Origin: an uncultured Lachnospira sp.
Lineage (GTDB): Bacteria; Bacillota; Clostridia; Lachnospirales; Lachnospiraceae
Assembly: GCA_934343805.1 (NCBI GenBank)
Contig: CAKRIN010000027.1
Location: forward strand, 1 to 35,965
DNA length: 35,965 nucleotides
Direction of reading: 5' to 3'
In this document: piece by piece, positions 16,017 to 23,638 of the stretch
Numbering within the stretch: position 1 is the stretch's first letter
Layout: the number at the start of each line of letters is the position of its first letter
Program-made: the position numbers and the translations under genes
Notes under the pieces: model-generated
The model's input: the letters and a program-made list of their open reading frames with translations, nothing else
Database searches by the model: none
What the model was told of the DNA's origin: nothing

Positions 16017-17246
16017 TCACCTGTAATAAGCAGGCTTCAGATGAACTGGCACACCATCCGAATATTCCGCAATATTAGTTCCCTGAATAAGTGGTCTGGC
16101 ATACTCAACATATTCGTCAGAAATATCCGTTCCGTCAGCGGTTATCCACTCTGTCGGGAACTTCTTTTCCTTATTGCATATATCGTTTACATCTGCAAGT
16201 CCGTAATTAATCTCATATCCATTAGCATCATCTCTTACAAATGTTACCATTTTTCCAGTCTCGCCATTAAGAGCTGCTGAAACTGCCGCTTTTCCTGCTT
16301 TTTCAGCTTCTTCAATATCTGTTGCTGAAGCAAGAAGTGAAGAACATCTCTGCGGAAGGTTAAGTTCAATACTTCTACATTTAATTCCAAATTCCGCTTT
16401 CACATAATTCTCAAGATACTTTCCGCAACCTGTAAGCATTTTATGTCCGAAGCCATCAACTGATGCCGCATCTGCATATTCGCATATGAATCTTCCGTCT
16501 TTGTCCGCAATTCCTTCTGATACGCACACAACAACTGCAGTTTCCTGCTCAAGTGCAGCCTTAAGTGATTTCTTGAATTCTTCCATATCAAATGCATGCT
16601 CTGGCATATATATAAGATAAGGATTTCTGCTATACTCTGTTCTTGCAAGTACTGACGCCGCTGTAACCCAGCCTGCATGCCTTCCCATAAGCTCAACAAT
16701 TGTCACTGATGGGTGGGCATAACATGTTGCATCAAGTATAATCTCTCTTAATGTTGAAGCAACATATTTTGCAGTTGAGCCATACCCTGGAGTATGGTCG
16801 GTCATTACAAGATCATTGTCAATTGTCTTAGGTACACCTATAAATCTTATGTCCGATTTCTTCAATACCGCAGCTCTTGATAACTTCGACACTGTATCCA
16901 TTGAATCATTTCCACCAATATAGAATACATATCCAATGTTCATCTGTGCAAATATATCAAACAATTTATCATACACCTTATCCCCTAAATCTTCTGGAAG
17001 CATATATCTGCAGCTTCCAAGAAAAGAAGCCGGTGTTATCTTTAATCTATCAATCGGCTCATTATCTGCCACTTCAGAAAGATTAATGAAATTGCCTGCC
17101 AGAAATCCCTCGATTCCATGCACCATGCCATACACAGTGCCAATCTTTTCCTTATTTCTAAGTCCTTCCTCAATCACTCCATATAATGATGAATTAATAA
17201 CCGCTGTCGGTCCGCCTGACTGACCTACCAGAATATTCTTTAACAT
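16017..17246 (-). CDS. pfp: PPi-type 6-phosphofructokinase, copy 2
   Basis: The 409-residue paralogue of the protein at 9990 has the same motifs at the same positions: VGQSGGPTAVINSS, GGND at 111-114, PKTIDND at 139-145 and MGRHAGW. By these residues it is also of the PPi-dependent type. The overall sequence is clearly diverged from copy 1, so this is an old duplication, and one copy may differ in donor, regulation or substrate (sedoheptulose 7-phosphate use is known for some PPi enzymes). The start chosen is MLKNILVG: AGGAGG is 7 nt upstream of it but only 1 nt from the earlier Met. It diverges from dtd. Confidence 0.9.
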   Translation of the reverse strand: MLKNILVGQSGGPTAVINSSLYGVIEEGLRNKEKIGTVYGMVHGIEGFLAGNFINLSEVADNEPIDRLKITPASFLGSCRYMLPEDLGDKVYDKLFDIFAQMNIGYVFYIGGNDSMDTVSKLSRAAVLKKSDIRFIGVPKTIDNDLVMTDHTPGYGSTAKYVASTLREIILDATCYAHPSVTIVELMGRHAGWVTAASVLARTEYSRNPYLIYMPEHAFDMEEFKKSLKAALEQETAVVVCVSEGIADKDGRFICEYADAASVDGFGHKMLTGCGKYLENYVKAEFGIKCRSIELNLPQRCSSLLASATDIEEAEKAGKAAVSAALNGETGKMVTFVRDDANGYEINYGLADVNDICNKEKKFPTEWITADGTDISDEYVEYARPLIQGTNIAEYSDGVPVHLKPAYYR

Positions 17247-17280
17247 ACCCATACCTCCTATACTTATTGCCGTTGCTTAG

Positions 17281-17309
17281 ATTGTATCTTAGTCAATTAT
17301 TAATTGCAA
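17281..17309 (-). promoter_or_regulatory. Probable promoter of pfp copy 2
   Basis: On the minus strand TTGCAA (17304-17309) and TACAAT (17281-17286) are 17 bp apart. The -35 box is separated by one base from the -35 box of the divergent dtd promoter. Confidence 0.5.
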
Positions 17310-17310
17310 G

Positions 17311-17337
17311 TTGACACATTCCCCCCAAGCGTATAAT
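17311..17337 (+). promoter_or_regulatory. Probable promoter of dtd
   Basis: TTGACA (17311-17316) and TATAAT (17332-17337) are perfect boxes, but with a short 15-bp spacer that contains a run of six C. The start codon is 33 nt further on. Confidence 0.5.
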
Positions 17338-17369
17338 ATTCAGTTATTCACACATTTAAGGAGTTTAAG

Positions 17370-17816
17370 ATGAGATTCGTAATACAGCGTGTTAATCATG
17401 CAAATGTTAAGATAGACGGCGAGGTTGTTGGAAATATCGGACATGGTCTTTTGATTCTTTTCGGGGCTGGTCAGGACGATACAGAAGAAATGCTTCCAAA
17501 ATATGTAGACAAGATATGCAAAATGCGTATTTTTCAGGACGAGAACGACAAAACCAATCTGTCTCTGGCAGATGTCGGCGGCGAGCTGCTTATTGTAAGC
17601 CAGTTCACACTTTACGCAGATTGCCGCAAGGGCAACCGACCAAGCTTTATTAATGCCGGTGCACCTGATATTGCCAACGACCTTTATGAAAAATTTGTGG
17701 CAATGTGCCGTGAGCGTGTTCCTAAAGTTGAAACAGGCAGATTCGGTGCTGATATGAAGGTCAGCCTCGAGAACGATGGACCATTCACAATACTGATAGA
17801 TAGTGAGGATTTCTGA
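17370..17816 (+). CDS. dtd: D-aminoacyl-tRNA deacylase
   Basis: The 148-residue protein removes D-amino acids (and glycine from tRNA-Ala) from mischarged tRNAs. It has the family motifs [17 protein letters not shown] (about 79-95) and, near the C terminus, NDGPFTI, which supplies the cross-subunit Gly-Pro pair of the dimeric active site. Length is the normal 145-150 residues. The start follows an AAGGAG site. A small gene begins 1 base after its stop, so the two are co-expressed. Confidence 0.95.
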   Translation: MRFVIQRVNHANVKIDGEVVGNIGHGLLILFGAGQDDTEEMLPKYVDKICKMRIFQDENDKTNLSLADVGGELLIVSQFTLYADCRKGNRPSFINAGAPDIANDLYEKFVAMCRERVPKVETGRFGADMKVSLENDGPFTILIDSEDF

Positions 17817-17817
17817 T

Positions 17818-18090
17818 ATGTTTAGAATGTGGTGTAAAATATTTGACGACAGACAGCATCTTATCAAAGACACTGTTATTAAAAATGCGGATCCTGATTT
17901 AAACAGAACCCGCAAAATATTTGCTGCTATTCATGACGCATGCTATGAATTCGACCTTGCCGAACCAATCTGGCTTGATTCCAATGTGTCAGAATTCCAG
18001 CGCCACTCGAAAGTACGCTTCACTAAAGATAACTTTGTTGAAGATATTGACTTCGCTTATATGGAAGTTGAGGTTATTGAGGAAGACTAG
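17818..18090 (+). CDS. Conserved-looking small protein of unknown function
   Basis: The 90-residue product (start MFRMWCKIF) begins one base after the dtd stop, and GAGGAT inside the end of dtd serves as ribosome site. It is acidic, with a mixed alpha/beta look, no signal peptide, no membrane helix and one Cys-containing N-terminal strand, and ends EVEVIEED. A longer GTG start five codons earlier is possible but lacks a better ribosome site. I do not recognise a domain. The tight coupling to dtd suggests a housekeeping role in the same transcript. Confidence 0.7.
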   Translation: MFRMWCKIFDDRQHLIKDTVIKNADPDLNRTRKIFAAIHDACYEFDLAEPIWLDSNVSEFQRHSKVRFTKDNFVEDIDFAYMEVEVIEED

Positions 18091-18120
18091 AACAGTGGGC
18101 ATATCAATATGCCCTGTTCT
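18089..18120. terminator. Bidirectional terminator between the dtd operon and the AAA/nuclease gene
   Basis: The stem AGAACAG-GGGCATAT/ATATGCCC-TGTTCT has a 2-base loop and one bulged base. It sits between two converging genes and touches both stop codons. Confidence 0.65.
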
Positions 18121-19981
18121 ATTTAGTCTTAACTCTGACCTTCTTTCCTGAAAATGCAATTCCAAATTTCAGGATATCATTAATTCCTTCCTGCTTCATC
18201 TCAGAATCATATCTCATATTATCAATCTGAGTCAGTGCTTCATCTGCAAATGTATCAAGTGAATCTGCACTCAATCCATTCTTCCATTTTAATTCCAATA
18301 TAATTCCTGGATACCTGTTTTCTCTTGGAATAAGGCTGATATCATATCTTCCATCGCCTGATTCCCTGTTGGATTTAATCTTATACTGGTTATCCATCAA
18401 TGCAATCAGGCCAAGCATTAAACCATGATAAAAGCCCTCTGCTCCTCCATCATAAAAACTTATGGATTTATCCATATATTCGGATATTGCAGCCTGCAAT
18501 TTTTTATAATCATTTGCATAAAGACTCTCTGCAATCTTGTTAGCAGTAGTTCTTGTAATAGCACCTATCTGCAGCAAATGTGATAAAATTTCATTCTTGT
18601 AAACCGCTCCAATTTCCCTGTTAGGAATGAAAACTTCGCACAGATATGAACCATCTGCCTGCAAATCTTTTCTCGGTGTTTTCAAATATCCTGCCACTAA
18701 CAACAGACTATATATATTAGCCGGATCTTCTGCAATCGACCTGTATACAACATTCTGATCAATTCTGGCAATAACAGGCTCTCCCTGTAAAAGTGCATAA
18801 AGTCTCTCCGTTATGTCATCAGTAGCAATTCCAAGTACATCTTCAAGAATCTCATTCTTTCCTGTATTAACCCAATATGCCTGTGGAATACCGCCTTTAG
18901 AAATATAATTGATAACCGACCATGGATTGTATATCTCCTCGTTACCAAATAAATATCCATCATACCATTCCTTCAGTTCATCTTCCTTATCGGACATGCC
19001 ATAATATTCAAGCATCTCACTTACTTCATCACCTGTAAATCCAAAGAAGCTGTCATACTCTTCATCCATAACTGAATTAACTGTCAGATTATTAAGTCCA
19101 CTAAATATACTTTCTTGTGCAATACGAAGAATTCCAGTAAGAAATCCATACGAAAGATTCCTGTTATCTTTAAATGCTCCAGAAAAGAAATTTCTCATAA
19201 ATCCTATAATCTCATCATAAAAATCTTTTGAATATCCTTCCTGTATAGGCGTATCATATTCATCAATTATAATAATCGGTGCTCTGCCATAATGCACAGC
19301 CAGCATTTTGGATAAACGTTCAAGTGCAGAAGTAAGCTCAACTTCATTAGCTGTGCCATTAAGAAGCTTTAAAAAATATTCCTTTTCATATTCTGACAGC
19401 TTATCACTACCTAGCAATTCCTGATGTCGTCCAAATTCTTCCTGTAAAAGTCCTCTAATCTTATCAATCGTTGCCTGCCATGTATCAAATTTAACGTCTT
19501 TAAATGTGAGAAAAATCACCGGGTACTTGCCCTGATGTGAACGGTATTCTTCTCCACACTGCCAGATTGCCTGATTTTTAAAATATTTGCTTGTATCCTC
19601 ATCAGATATCTCAAAGAAAACCCTTAACATATCCATATTCAGGGTCTTTCCAAATCTTCTAGGTCTTGTAAACAATGATACCAATGGCTTCTGGTCAAGA
19701 AATTCCTTGATTAATAACGTCTTATCTACATAATAATATTCTGACTGCGCACGCACGTAATCTGATATCCCAATAGGAAGTGCCTTCAAGCCCTTTCCTC
19801 CGGATTTCTTTACATACTTTCCCGTTGAAACCCTTTTATCAGCAGGTTTTGCTGCATTGTCAGGAATTCTCCATGTTCCATTCTCCTTAACAGCCCCAGC
19901 CACTTTTCCTTTTTTGCACATATCATTCACAGCTCTTGAAGAAATTCCCCATTCTACAGCTTTTTCTTTACAACTTTTCAT
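18119..19981 (-). CDS. AAA-ATPase-like protein with PD-(D/E)XK nuclease-like C terminus
   Basis: The 620-residue protein has a putative DNA-binding N terminus (residues 1-42, helix-turn-helix-like, ending GTWRIP) and a basic Gly/Lys-rich linker (about 45-66). The AAA-ATPase_like domain has P-loop RPRRFGKT (107-114) and Walker B IIIIDEYD (236-243). The C-terminal part ends in a PD-(D/E)XK-type core with Asp547 and the ELK triad at 563-565. This architecture is common and multi-copy in gut Firmicutes and Bacteroidetes; its function is unsettled, with defence or mobile-element links proposed. The start MKSCKEK follows GAGGAGG. Direct repeats upstream overlap its promoter, and the N-terminal domain could bind them, which is inference. 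Confidence 0.85.
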   Translation of the reverse strand: MKSCKEKAVEWGISSRAVNDMCKKGKVAGAVKENGTWRIPDNAAKPADKRVSTGKYVKKSGGKGLKALPIGISDYVRAQSEYYYVDKTLLIKEFLDQKPLVSLFTRPRRFGKTLNMDMLRVFFEISDEDTSKYFKNQAIWQCGEEYRSHQGKYPVIFLTFKDVKFDTWQATIDKIRGLLQEEFGRHQELLGSDKLSEYEKEYFLKLLNGTANEVELTSALERLSKMLAVHYGRAPIIIIDEYDTPIQEGYSKDFYDEIIGFMRNFFSGAFKDNRNLSYGFLTGILRIAQESIFSGLNNLTVNSVMDEEYDSFFGFTGDEVSEMLEYYGMSDKEDELKEWYDGYLFGNEEIYNPWSVINYISKGGIPQAYWVNTGKNEILEDVLGIATDDITERLYALLQGEPVIARIDQNVVYRSIAEDPANIYSLLLVAGYLKTPRKDLQADGSYLCEVFIPNREIGAVYKNEILSHLLQIGAITRTTANKIAESLYANDYKKLQAAISEYMDKSISFYDGGAEGFYHGLMLGLIALMDNQYKIKSNRESGDGRYDISLIPRENRYPGIILELKWKNGLSADSLDTFADEALTQIDNMRYDSEMKQEGINDILKFGIAFSGKKVRVKTK

Positions 19982-20028
19982 CTGAACCTCCTCTGTCATT
20001 CCCACCGTCAACAATATATCTTACGCAA

Positions 20029-20057
20029 ATTATAGCATTTCATGCGAAGAATATCAA
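20029..20057 (-). promoter_or_regulatory. Promoter of the AAA/nuclease gene
   Basis: On the minus strand TTGATA (20052-20057) and TATAAT (20029-20034, preceded by TGC as an extended -10) have a 17-bp spacer. The -35 box and most of the spacer belong to the first of three direct repeats. Confidence 0.75.
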
Positions 20058-20120
20058 CTTTCATCCGCAATATATCAATTTCGTGCGAAGAATATCAATC
20101 TTATTTGATATATTGCGTTT
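20038..20120 (-). repeat. Three direct repeats plus one inverted copy at the AAA/nuclease promoter
   Basis: Read on the minus strand, units of about 20 bp begin TTGATAT and end in GAAA: 20038-20057, 20059-20078 and 20079-20098, with periods of 20-21 bp (about two helical turns). A fourth copy in the opposite orientation lies at 20104-20120. Each unit carries TTGATA, and the nearest one provides the -35 box. This looks like an array of binding sites. Confidence 0.65.
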
Positions 20121-20175
20121 GCTTTTTGCGTTTTAACATAACATTCTGTTTTTTCAAACATCTAAGAACAGTAAA

Positions 20176-20201
20176 ATGCGGACTCCACCCGGAATCCGCA
20201 T
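20176..20201 (-). terminator. Terminator of the 2-hydroxyacid dehydrogenase gene
   Basis: The minus-strand stem ATGCGGA-TCC/GGA-TCCGCAT with a 4-base loop is followed by TTTTA. It lies about 30 nt past the stop at 20231. Confidence 0.6.
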
Positions 20202-20230
20202 CCATCTCATATATATTTTATTACCACACA

Positions 20231-21193
20231 TTAAACAATAACATTTCGCTCTTCCCCAGCCATAAATGCCTTGATATTAAGATATATCTCGTCCATCAGG
20301 CGGGTTCTCGCTTCGTAGGTCGCCCATGCAACATGAGGAGTAACGATAAGCTTGTTGCTGTCCTTGATTGTAAGAAGTGGATTGTCCTTGGCAACCGGCT
20401 CAGTAGTTATTACATCAAGTCCTGCTGCAGCAATCACACCTTCGTTAAGCGCTCTTACAAGGTCTGCGTCATTAACAATAGGTCCACGTCCAAGATTCAG
20501 AAGAACAGCTCTGCTCTTCATCTTCTTAAGTGTCTCATAATTAAACAGATTTTCTGTATATTTGTTAAGCGGTGCATGAATTGACACAATGTCCGATTTC
20601 TTCAAAAATTCATCAAGCTCATATCTTTCGTATGGCACATCATAGCTGTGACCACTTGCTGAATAATATATTACATTACAACCGAAGTCTGCCGCAATCT
20701 TAGCAACGCCTCTTCCTATATTTCCAAGTCCGACGATTCCCCATGTCTTTCCTGCCAGTTCATGGAACACATTTGCAAAATGCGAGAAGCAAGGCCACTC
20801 GGCATACTCTCCGCTCTTTACGAAATCATCATAATATCTCATCTTCTCGACAAGATAGAATGCAAGTGCAAATGTATGCTGTATAACTGACTGTGTTGAA
20901 TATCCGGCAACATTGGCAACTCTTATTCCATGCGCTTTGGCATATTCTGTATCAATATTGTTGTAGCCTGTAGCTGCCTCTGCCACCATCTTAAGATTAG
21001 GCGCAGCCGCCATACACTCTGCGTTCATGTTAGTTTTATTAATAATAACGACATCAGGATTATTCTCTTTCATTCTTGCAACAGCTTCCTCGTAAGAACT
21101 TAAGCTGTATGTCACAACTTCGCCAAGCCTGTTAAACTGCTCAAGCGAAATATCATCTCCGTATGTCATAGTTTCCAACATAAGTATCTTCAT
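20231..21193 (-). CDS. D-isomer-specific 2-hydroxyacid dehydrogenase
   Basis: The 320-residue protein reduces a 2-keto acid or oxidises a D-2-hydroxy acid with NAD(H). It has the nucleotide-binding glycines in VGLGNIGRG, the catalytic Arg in NLGRGPIV, the Glu in VITTEPV and the His in VTPHVAWAT. Size and motifs fit the hydroxypyruvate reductase/glycerate dehydrogenase-like group, but substrate cannot be set from sequence alone. The start MKILMLE follows CGGAGG; the longer reading adds 12 residues without a ribosome site. A small gene lies 32 nt upstream on the same strand and may share the transcript. Confidence 0.9.
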   Translation of the reverse strand: MKILMLETMTYGDDISLEQFNRLGEVVTYSLSSYEEAVARMKENNPDVVIINKTNMNAECMAAAPNLKMVAEAATGYNNIDTEYAKAHGIRVANVAGYSTQSVIQHTFALAFYLVEKMRYYDDFVKSGEYAEWPCFSHFANVFHELAGKTWGIVGLGNIGRGVAKIAADFGCNVIYYSASGHSYDVPYERYELDEFLKKSDIVSIHAPLNKYTENLFNYETLKKMKSRAVLLNLGRGPIVNDADLVRALNEGVIAAAGLDVITTEPVAKDNPLLTIKDSNKLIVTPHVAWATYEARTRLMDEIYLNIKAFMAGEERNVIV

Positions 21194-21225
21194 AATAATC
21201 CTCCGTTTATGCACTTTTTGCATAA

Positions 21226-21420
21226 TCATCGTACATTTTTAATAATTTCTCTGTACTGTTTATTTAACTTCACAAGCTCCCTGTCTACATTTTTTAGTAA
21301 AAAAAGTCGTCCTGCGCCTTTCATTTTCTTAAATGGTTTTACAGTCAGCCTGCTATGTATATCAACATTGTCGCTGTCATCATCTGCATAATTTCTGATT
21401 GCTATTAATACAGTCTGCAT
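21226..21420 (-). CDS. Small hypothetical protein
   Basis: The 64-residue product (start MQTVLIAIRNYA) is basic in its second half, ends YREIIKNVR, and has an Asp-rich stretch at 12-16. It is supported by a GGGAGG ribosome site with correct spacing and by its position 32 nt before the dehydrogenase on the same strand. No domain is recognised. The longer reading from 21462 has no ribosome site. Confidence 0.55.
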   Translation of the reverse strand: MQTVLIAIRNYADDDSDNVDIHSRLTVKPFKKMKGAGRLFLLKNVDRELVKLNKQYREIIKNVR

Positions 21421-21498
21421 ACAAACCTCCCAAAAGACATTGAATACTACCGCATTATACATCTTAATTAAAGCAGATATTGTCGAATCAGCGTCTTA

Positions 21499-22191
21499 TT
21501 AAATATTTGCAACAAGTTCCTTCATAACCTTGACATTGTTAGCAATTGCGAGCTTTTCAAATGCTGGGTAATCCATTGTTGCGCTGTCATCAGCCTTATC
21601 TGATATAGTTCTTAATATTACAAATGGAACTTTATTAAGGTAAGAAACCTGTGCTATCGCTGCTCCCTCCATCTCTGTACAGAAGCCATCGAAATTGCTG
21701 CTGATTCTCTCCTTAACGGCCTTGTCTGATATGAACTGGTCGCCGCTTACAACTCTGCCAACATGGACTCCGATTTCCGGAACTGCCTTTTTACAAGCCT
21801 CGCCTGCAAGTTTAACAAGTCTTTCGTCTGCTGCAAATGAAAGTGTATCCATTCTTGGAATCTGTCCTAAAGGATATCCAAATCCTGTTGCATCCATATC
21901 ATGATGAAGAACATCTGATGAAATAACAACATCTGCAATATCTATCTCTGCCTTCAGTGAACCAGCAATTCCTGTATTAATAATGTAATCAGCCTTGAAG
22001 TCATCTACAAGAATCTGTGTGCATGCTGCCGCATTAACCTTACCGATTCCGCTTCTTACAATAACAACATCTTTCCCGGCAAGCTTTCCTGCTTTAAATG
22101 TCATGCAGGCCTTAGTTTCCTCGCGGGTAATCTCCATTACCTCAACAAGCTGCTCTACTTCTTCGTCCATTGCGCCAATAATACCTATCAT
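21499..22191 (-). CDS. mtnN: 5'-methylthioadenosine/S-adenosylhomocysteine nucleosidase
   Basis: The 230-residue enzyme splits adenine from MTA and SAH, recycling SAM by-products and feeding the LuxS pathway. The N terminus MIGIIGAMDEEV, the substrate-binding CTEMEGAAIAQV segment and the catalytic Asp in TISDKADDSA are all present. Length is standard. The start is preceded by AAGGAGG. It diverges from the TSCPD/radical-SAM operon and has its own promoter-like boxes at 22240-22268. Confidence 0.95.
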   Translation of the reverse strand: MIGIIGAMDEEVEQLVEVMEITREETKACMTFKAGKLAGKDVVIVRSGIGKVNAAACTQILVDDFKADYIINTGIAGSLKAEIDIADVVISSDVLHHDMDATGFGYPLGQIPRMDTLSFAADERLVKLAGEACKKAVPEIGVHVGRVVSGDQFISDKAVKERISSNFDGFCTEMEGAAIAQVSYLNKVPFVILRTISDKADDSATMDYPAFEKLAIANNVKVMKELVANI

Positions 22192-22239
22192 AAATCCTCC
22201 TTATATATAACATCATAAATGTGATTTCAAACTGCATAC

Positions 22240-22268
22240 ATTATAATTGAACATTTGCAATAAAACAA
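22240..22268 (-). promoter_or_regulatory. Probable promoter of mtnN
   Basis: On the minus strand TTGTTT (22263-22268) and TATAAT (22240-22245) are 17 bp apart, about 50 nt upstream of the start codon. Confidence 0.45.
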
Positions 22269-22295
22269 CTTATGCTTTTTCATATCCTGTAAAAG

Positions 22296-22304
22296 TGTTA
22301 TACT
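22296..22304 (+). promoter_or_regulatory. Possible extended -10 promoter of the TSCPD operon
   Basis: TGTTATACT fits an extended -10 box; no good -35 box is visible. If used, the leader would be about 230 nt and contain the whole foldback element that follows. Confidence 0.35.
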
Positions 22305-22327
22305 GTAATTAAGTATGTGTACTAACA

Positions 22328-22487
22328 TTGTGAGAAATTGATAGATTATCGCATAGCACGCTTGCGCTGCTTGTCGTTCGCAGCGGTACTAAGCTTGCTA
22401 TAAGCACATATCTGCGATATCTGCTTACAGCTCGCTAAGTGCCGGCGACTCCAAAGCACTCTGCGCTAATCTATCAATTTCTCACAA
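22328..22487. repeat. 160-bp foldback element with 21-bp perfect inverted ends
   Basis: The first 21 bases (TTGTGAGAAATTGATAGATT and one A) are exactly complementary to the last 21. The interior is also imperfectly self-complementary: GGTACTAAGC on the left matches GGCACTTAGC on the reverse right. The sequence could form one long hairpin. No coding content and no clear target-site duplication were seen. A partial relative lies at 11316. Confidence 0.65.
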
Positions 22488-22541
22488 CAATACATATACC
22501 GAATAACTAATAATGTAAAAAAGATAAGTAAGGAGATTTTT

Positions 22542-22790
22542 ATGAAATTTAAGACTTCTGGCGTATGTTCACGTGCAATAGATTTTGATGTTGTTGATGG
22601 AAAGGTTGTTAATGTTCGTTTTACTGGTGGCTGCGCCGGTAATACACAGGGCGTTGCTGCTCTTATTGAGGGTATGGACATTGACGAAGCCATCAGAAGA
22701 ATGGACGGCATCAAATGCGGCTATAAGGACACATCATGTCCTGACCAGCTTGCTAAAGCCTTAAAGGAATATAAAAAAGATAATGAATAG
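22542..22790 (+). CDS. TSCPD domain protein (TIGR03905 type)
   Basis: The 82-residue protein is a stand-alone TSCPD domain: FTGGCAGNTQGV at about 28-39 and the name-giving TSCPDQLAKAL near the C terminus. Four cysteines (about 9, 30, 59 and 65) are present. The domain is also found at the end of some ribonucleotide reductases; the function of the small stand-alone form is not established. The start follows AAGGAG. Its end overlaps the radical SAM gene by 8 bases, so the two are translationally coupled and probably act together. Confidence 0.85.
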   Translation: MKFKTSGVCSRAIDFDVVDGKVVNVRFTGGCAGNTQGVAALIEGMDIDEAIRRMDGIKCGYKDTSCPDQLAKALKEYKKDNE

Positions 22791-23586
22791 TGTTGCGCGA
22801 TTTAAAAGAGTTTATGTCGAGATAACAAGCAGCTGCAATCTGCACTGTTCTTTTTGTCAGGAAACTCTGAGAAAACCACATTTTATGGGCGTGGACGAAT
22901 TCCGCACAGTAATTGAAAGAATCGGACATTACACTAATTACATTTATCTTCATGTTAAAGGTGAGCCGCTTCTTCACCCACAGCTTGGCGAAATTCTTAA
23001 GATATGTCAGGATGCTGATATGACAGTAAATCTTACTACCAATGCCACGCTTATTAAAGAGAAGCTTCCGGTTTTACTTGAATATCCTGTACACCAGATT
23101 AATGTGTCACTTCACAGCGCTGATGATAACGACTGCATTGACATGGATTCTTATATTCACAATCTTTTTGAATCCTGCGAGACGCTTCTTGATAAGACTG
23201 ACACTGAGATTTCACTAAGACTCTGGAATACTAAGAAAGAGCCGTTTCTGTTTGGTGAGAAGAACTGCACAATCAAGAGACATCTTTATGTTAATGTTCA
23301 GTCTCCGTTTGAATGGCCTGATGTGAACAGCACATATTGCAATGAGCGCGGATTCTGTCAGGGACTCCGCCAGCATATGGCTATTCTTTGTGACGGAACT
23401 GTCGTTCCATGCTGTCTTGATGGTAATGGAGTGATGGCTCTTGGCAATATCCTTGATTCAACACTTGAGGAAATCCTTTCACGCCCACGAAGCGTTGCAT
23501 TTATGGAGGGATTCAAGAAAAAGACGGCGGTCGAACCGCTCTGCATGCATTGCAGCTTTAAGGAAAGATTTGCTCATAAAATGTAA
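22783..23586 (+). CDS. Radical SAM/SPASM-type protein
   Basis: The 267-residue protein has the radical SAM cluster motif C-x3-C-x2-C at Cys18, Cys22 and Cys25 (SSCNLHCSFC), HVKGEPLLHP as the GE motif, and LTTNAT. The C-terminal part has further cysteines (CQGL, PCCLDG, and CMHC near the end) placed like a SPASM or shortened SPASM region for an auxiliary cluster. Such enzymes often modify peptides or proteins or act as maturases. No precursor peptide gene is visible; the overlapping TSCPD protein is the nearest candidate partner. The actual reaction is unknown. Confidence 0.88.
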   Translation: MNSVARFKRVYVEITSSCNLHCSFCQETLRKPHFMGVDEFRTVIERIGHYTNYIYLHVKGEPLLHPQLGEILKICQDADMTVNLTTNATLIKEKLPVLLEYPVHQINVSLHSADDNDCIDMDSYIHNLFESCETLLDKTDTEISLRLWNTKKEPFLFGEKNCTIKRHLYVNVQSPFEWPDVNSTYCNERGFCQGLRQHMAILCDGTVVPCCLDGNGVMALGNILDSTLEEILSRPRSVAFMEGFKKKTAVEPLCMHCSFKERFAHKM

Positions 23587-23638
23587 TGATACATTTGAAC
23601 AAATCGGACATTTTATTATATTTTCAGGAGAATGACCT

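Noticed and set aside
17340..17915. 191-codon open frame on the minus strand over dtd
   Set aside because: It is the antisense shadow of dtd and the following small gene, with Cys/His/Ile-rich composition and no ribosome site.
22192..22541. Known riboswitch in the mtnN/TSCPD divergent region
   Set aside because: The long self-complementary element does not show the conserved core of SAM, SAH or other riboswitches that I could recognise, and a similar piece occurs at 11316.
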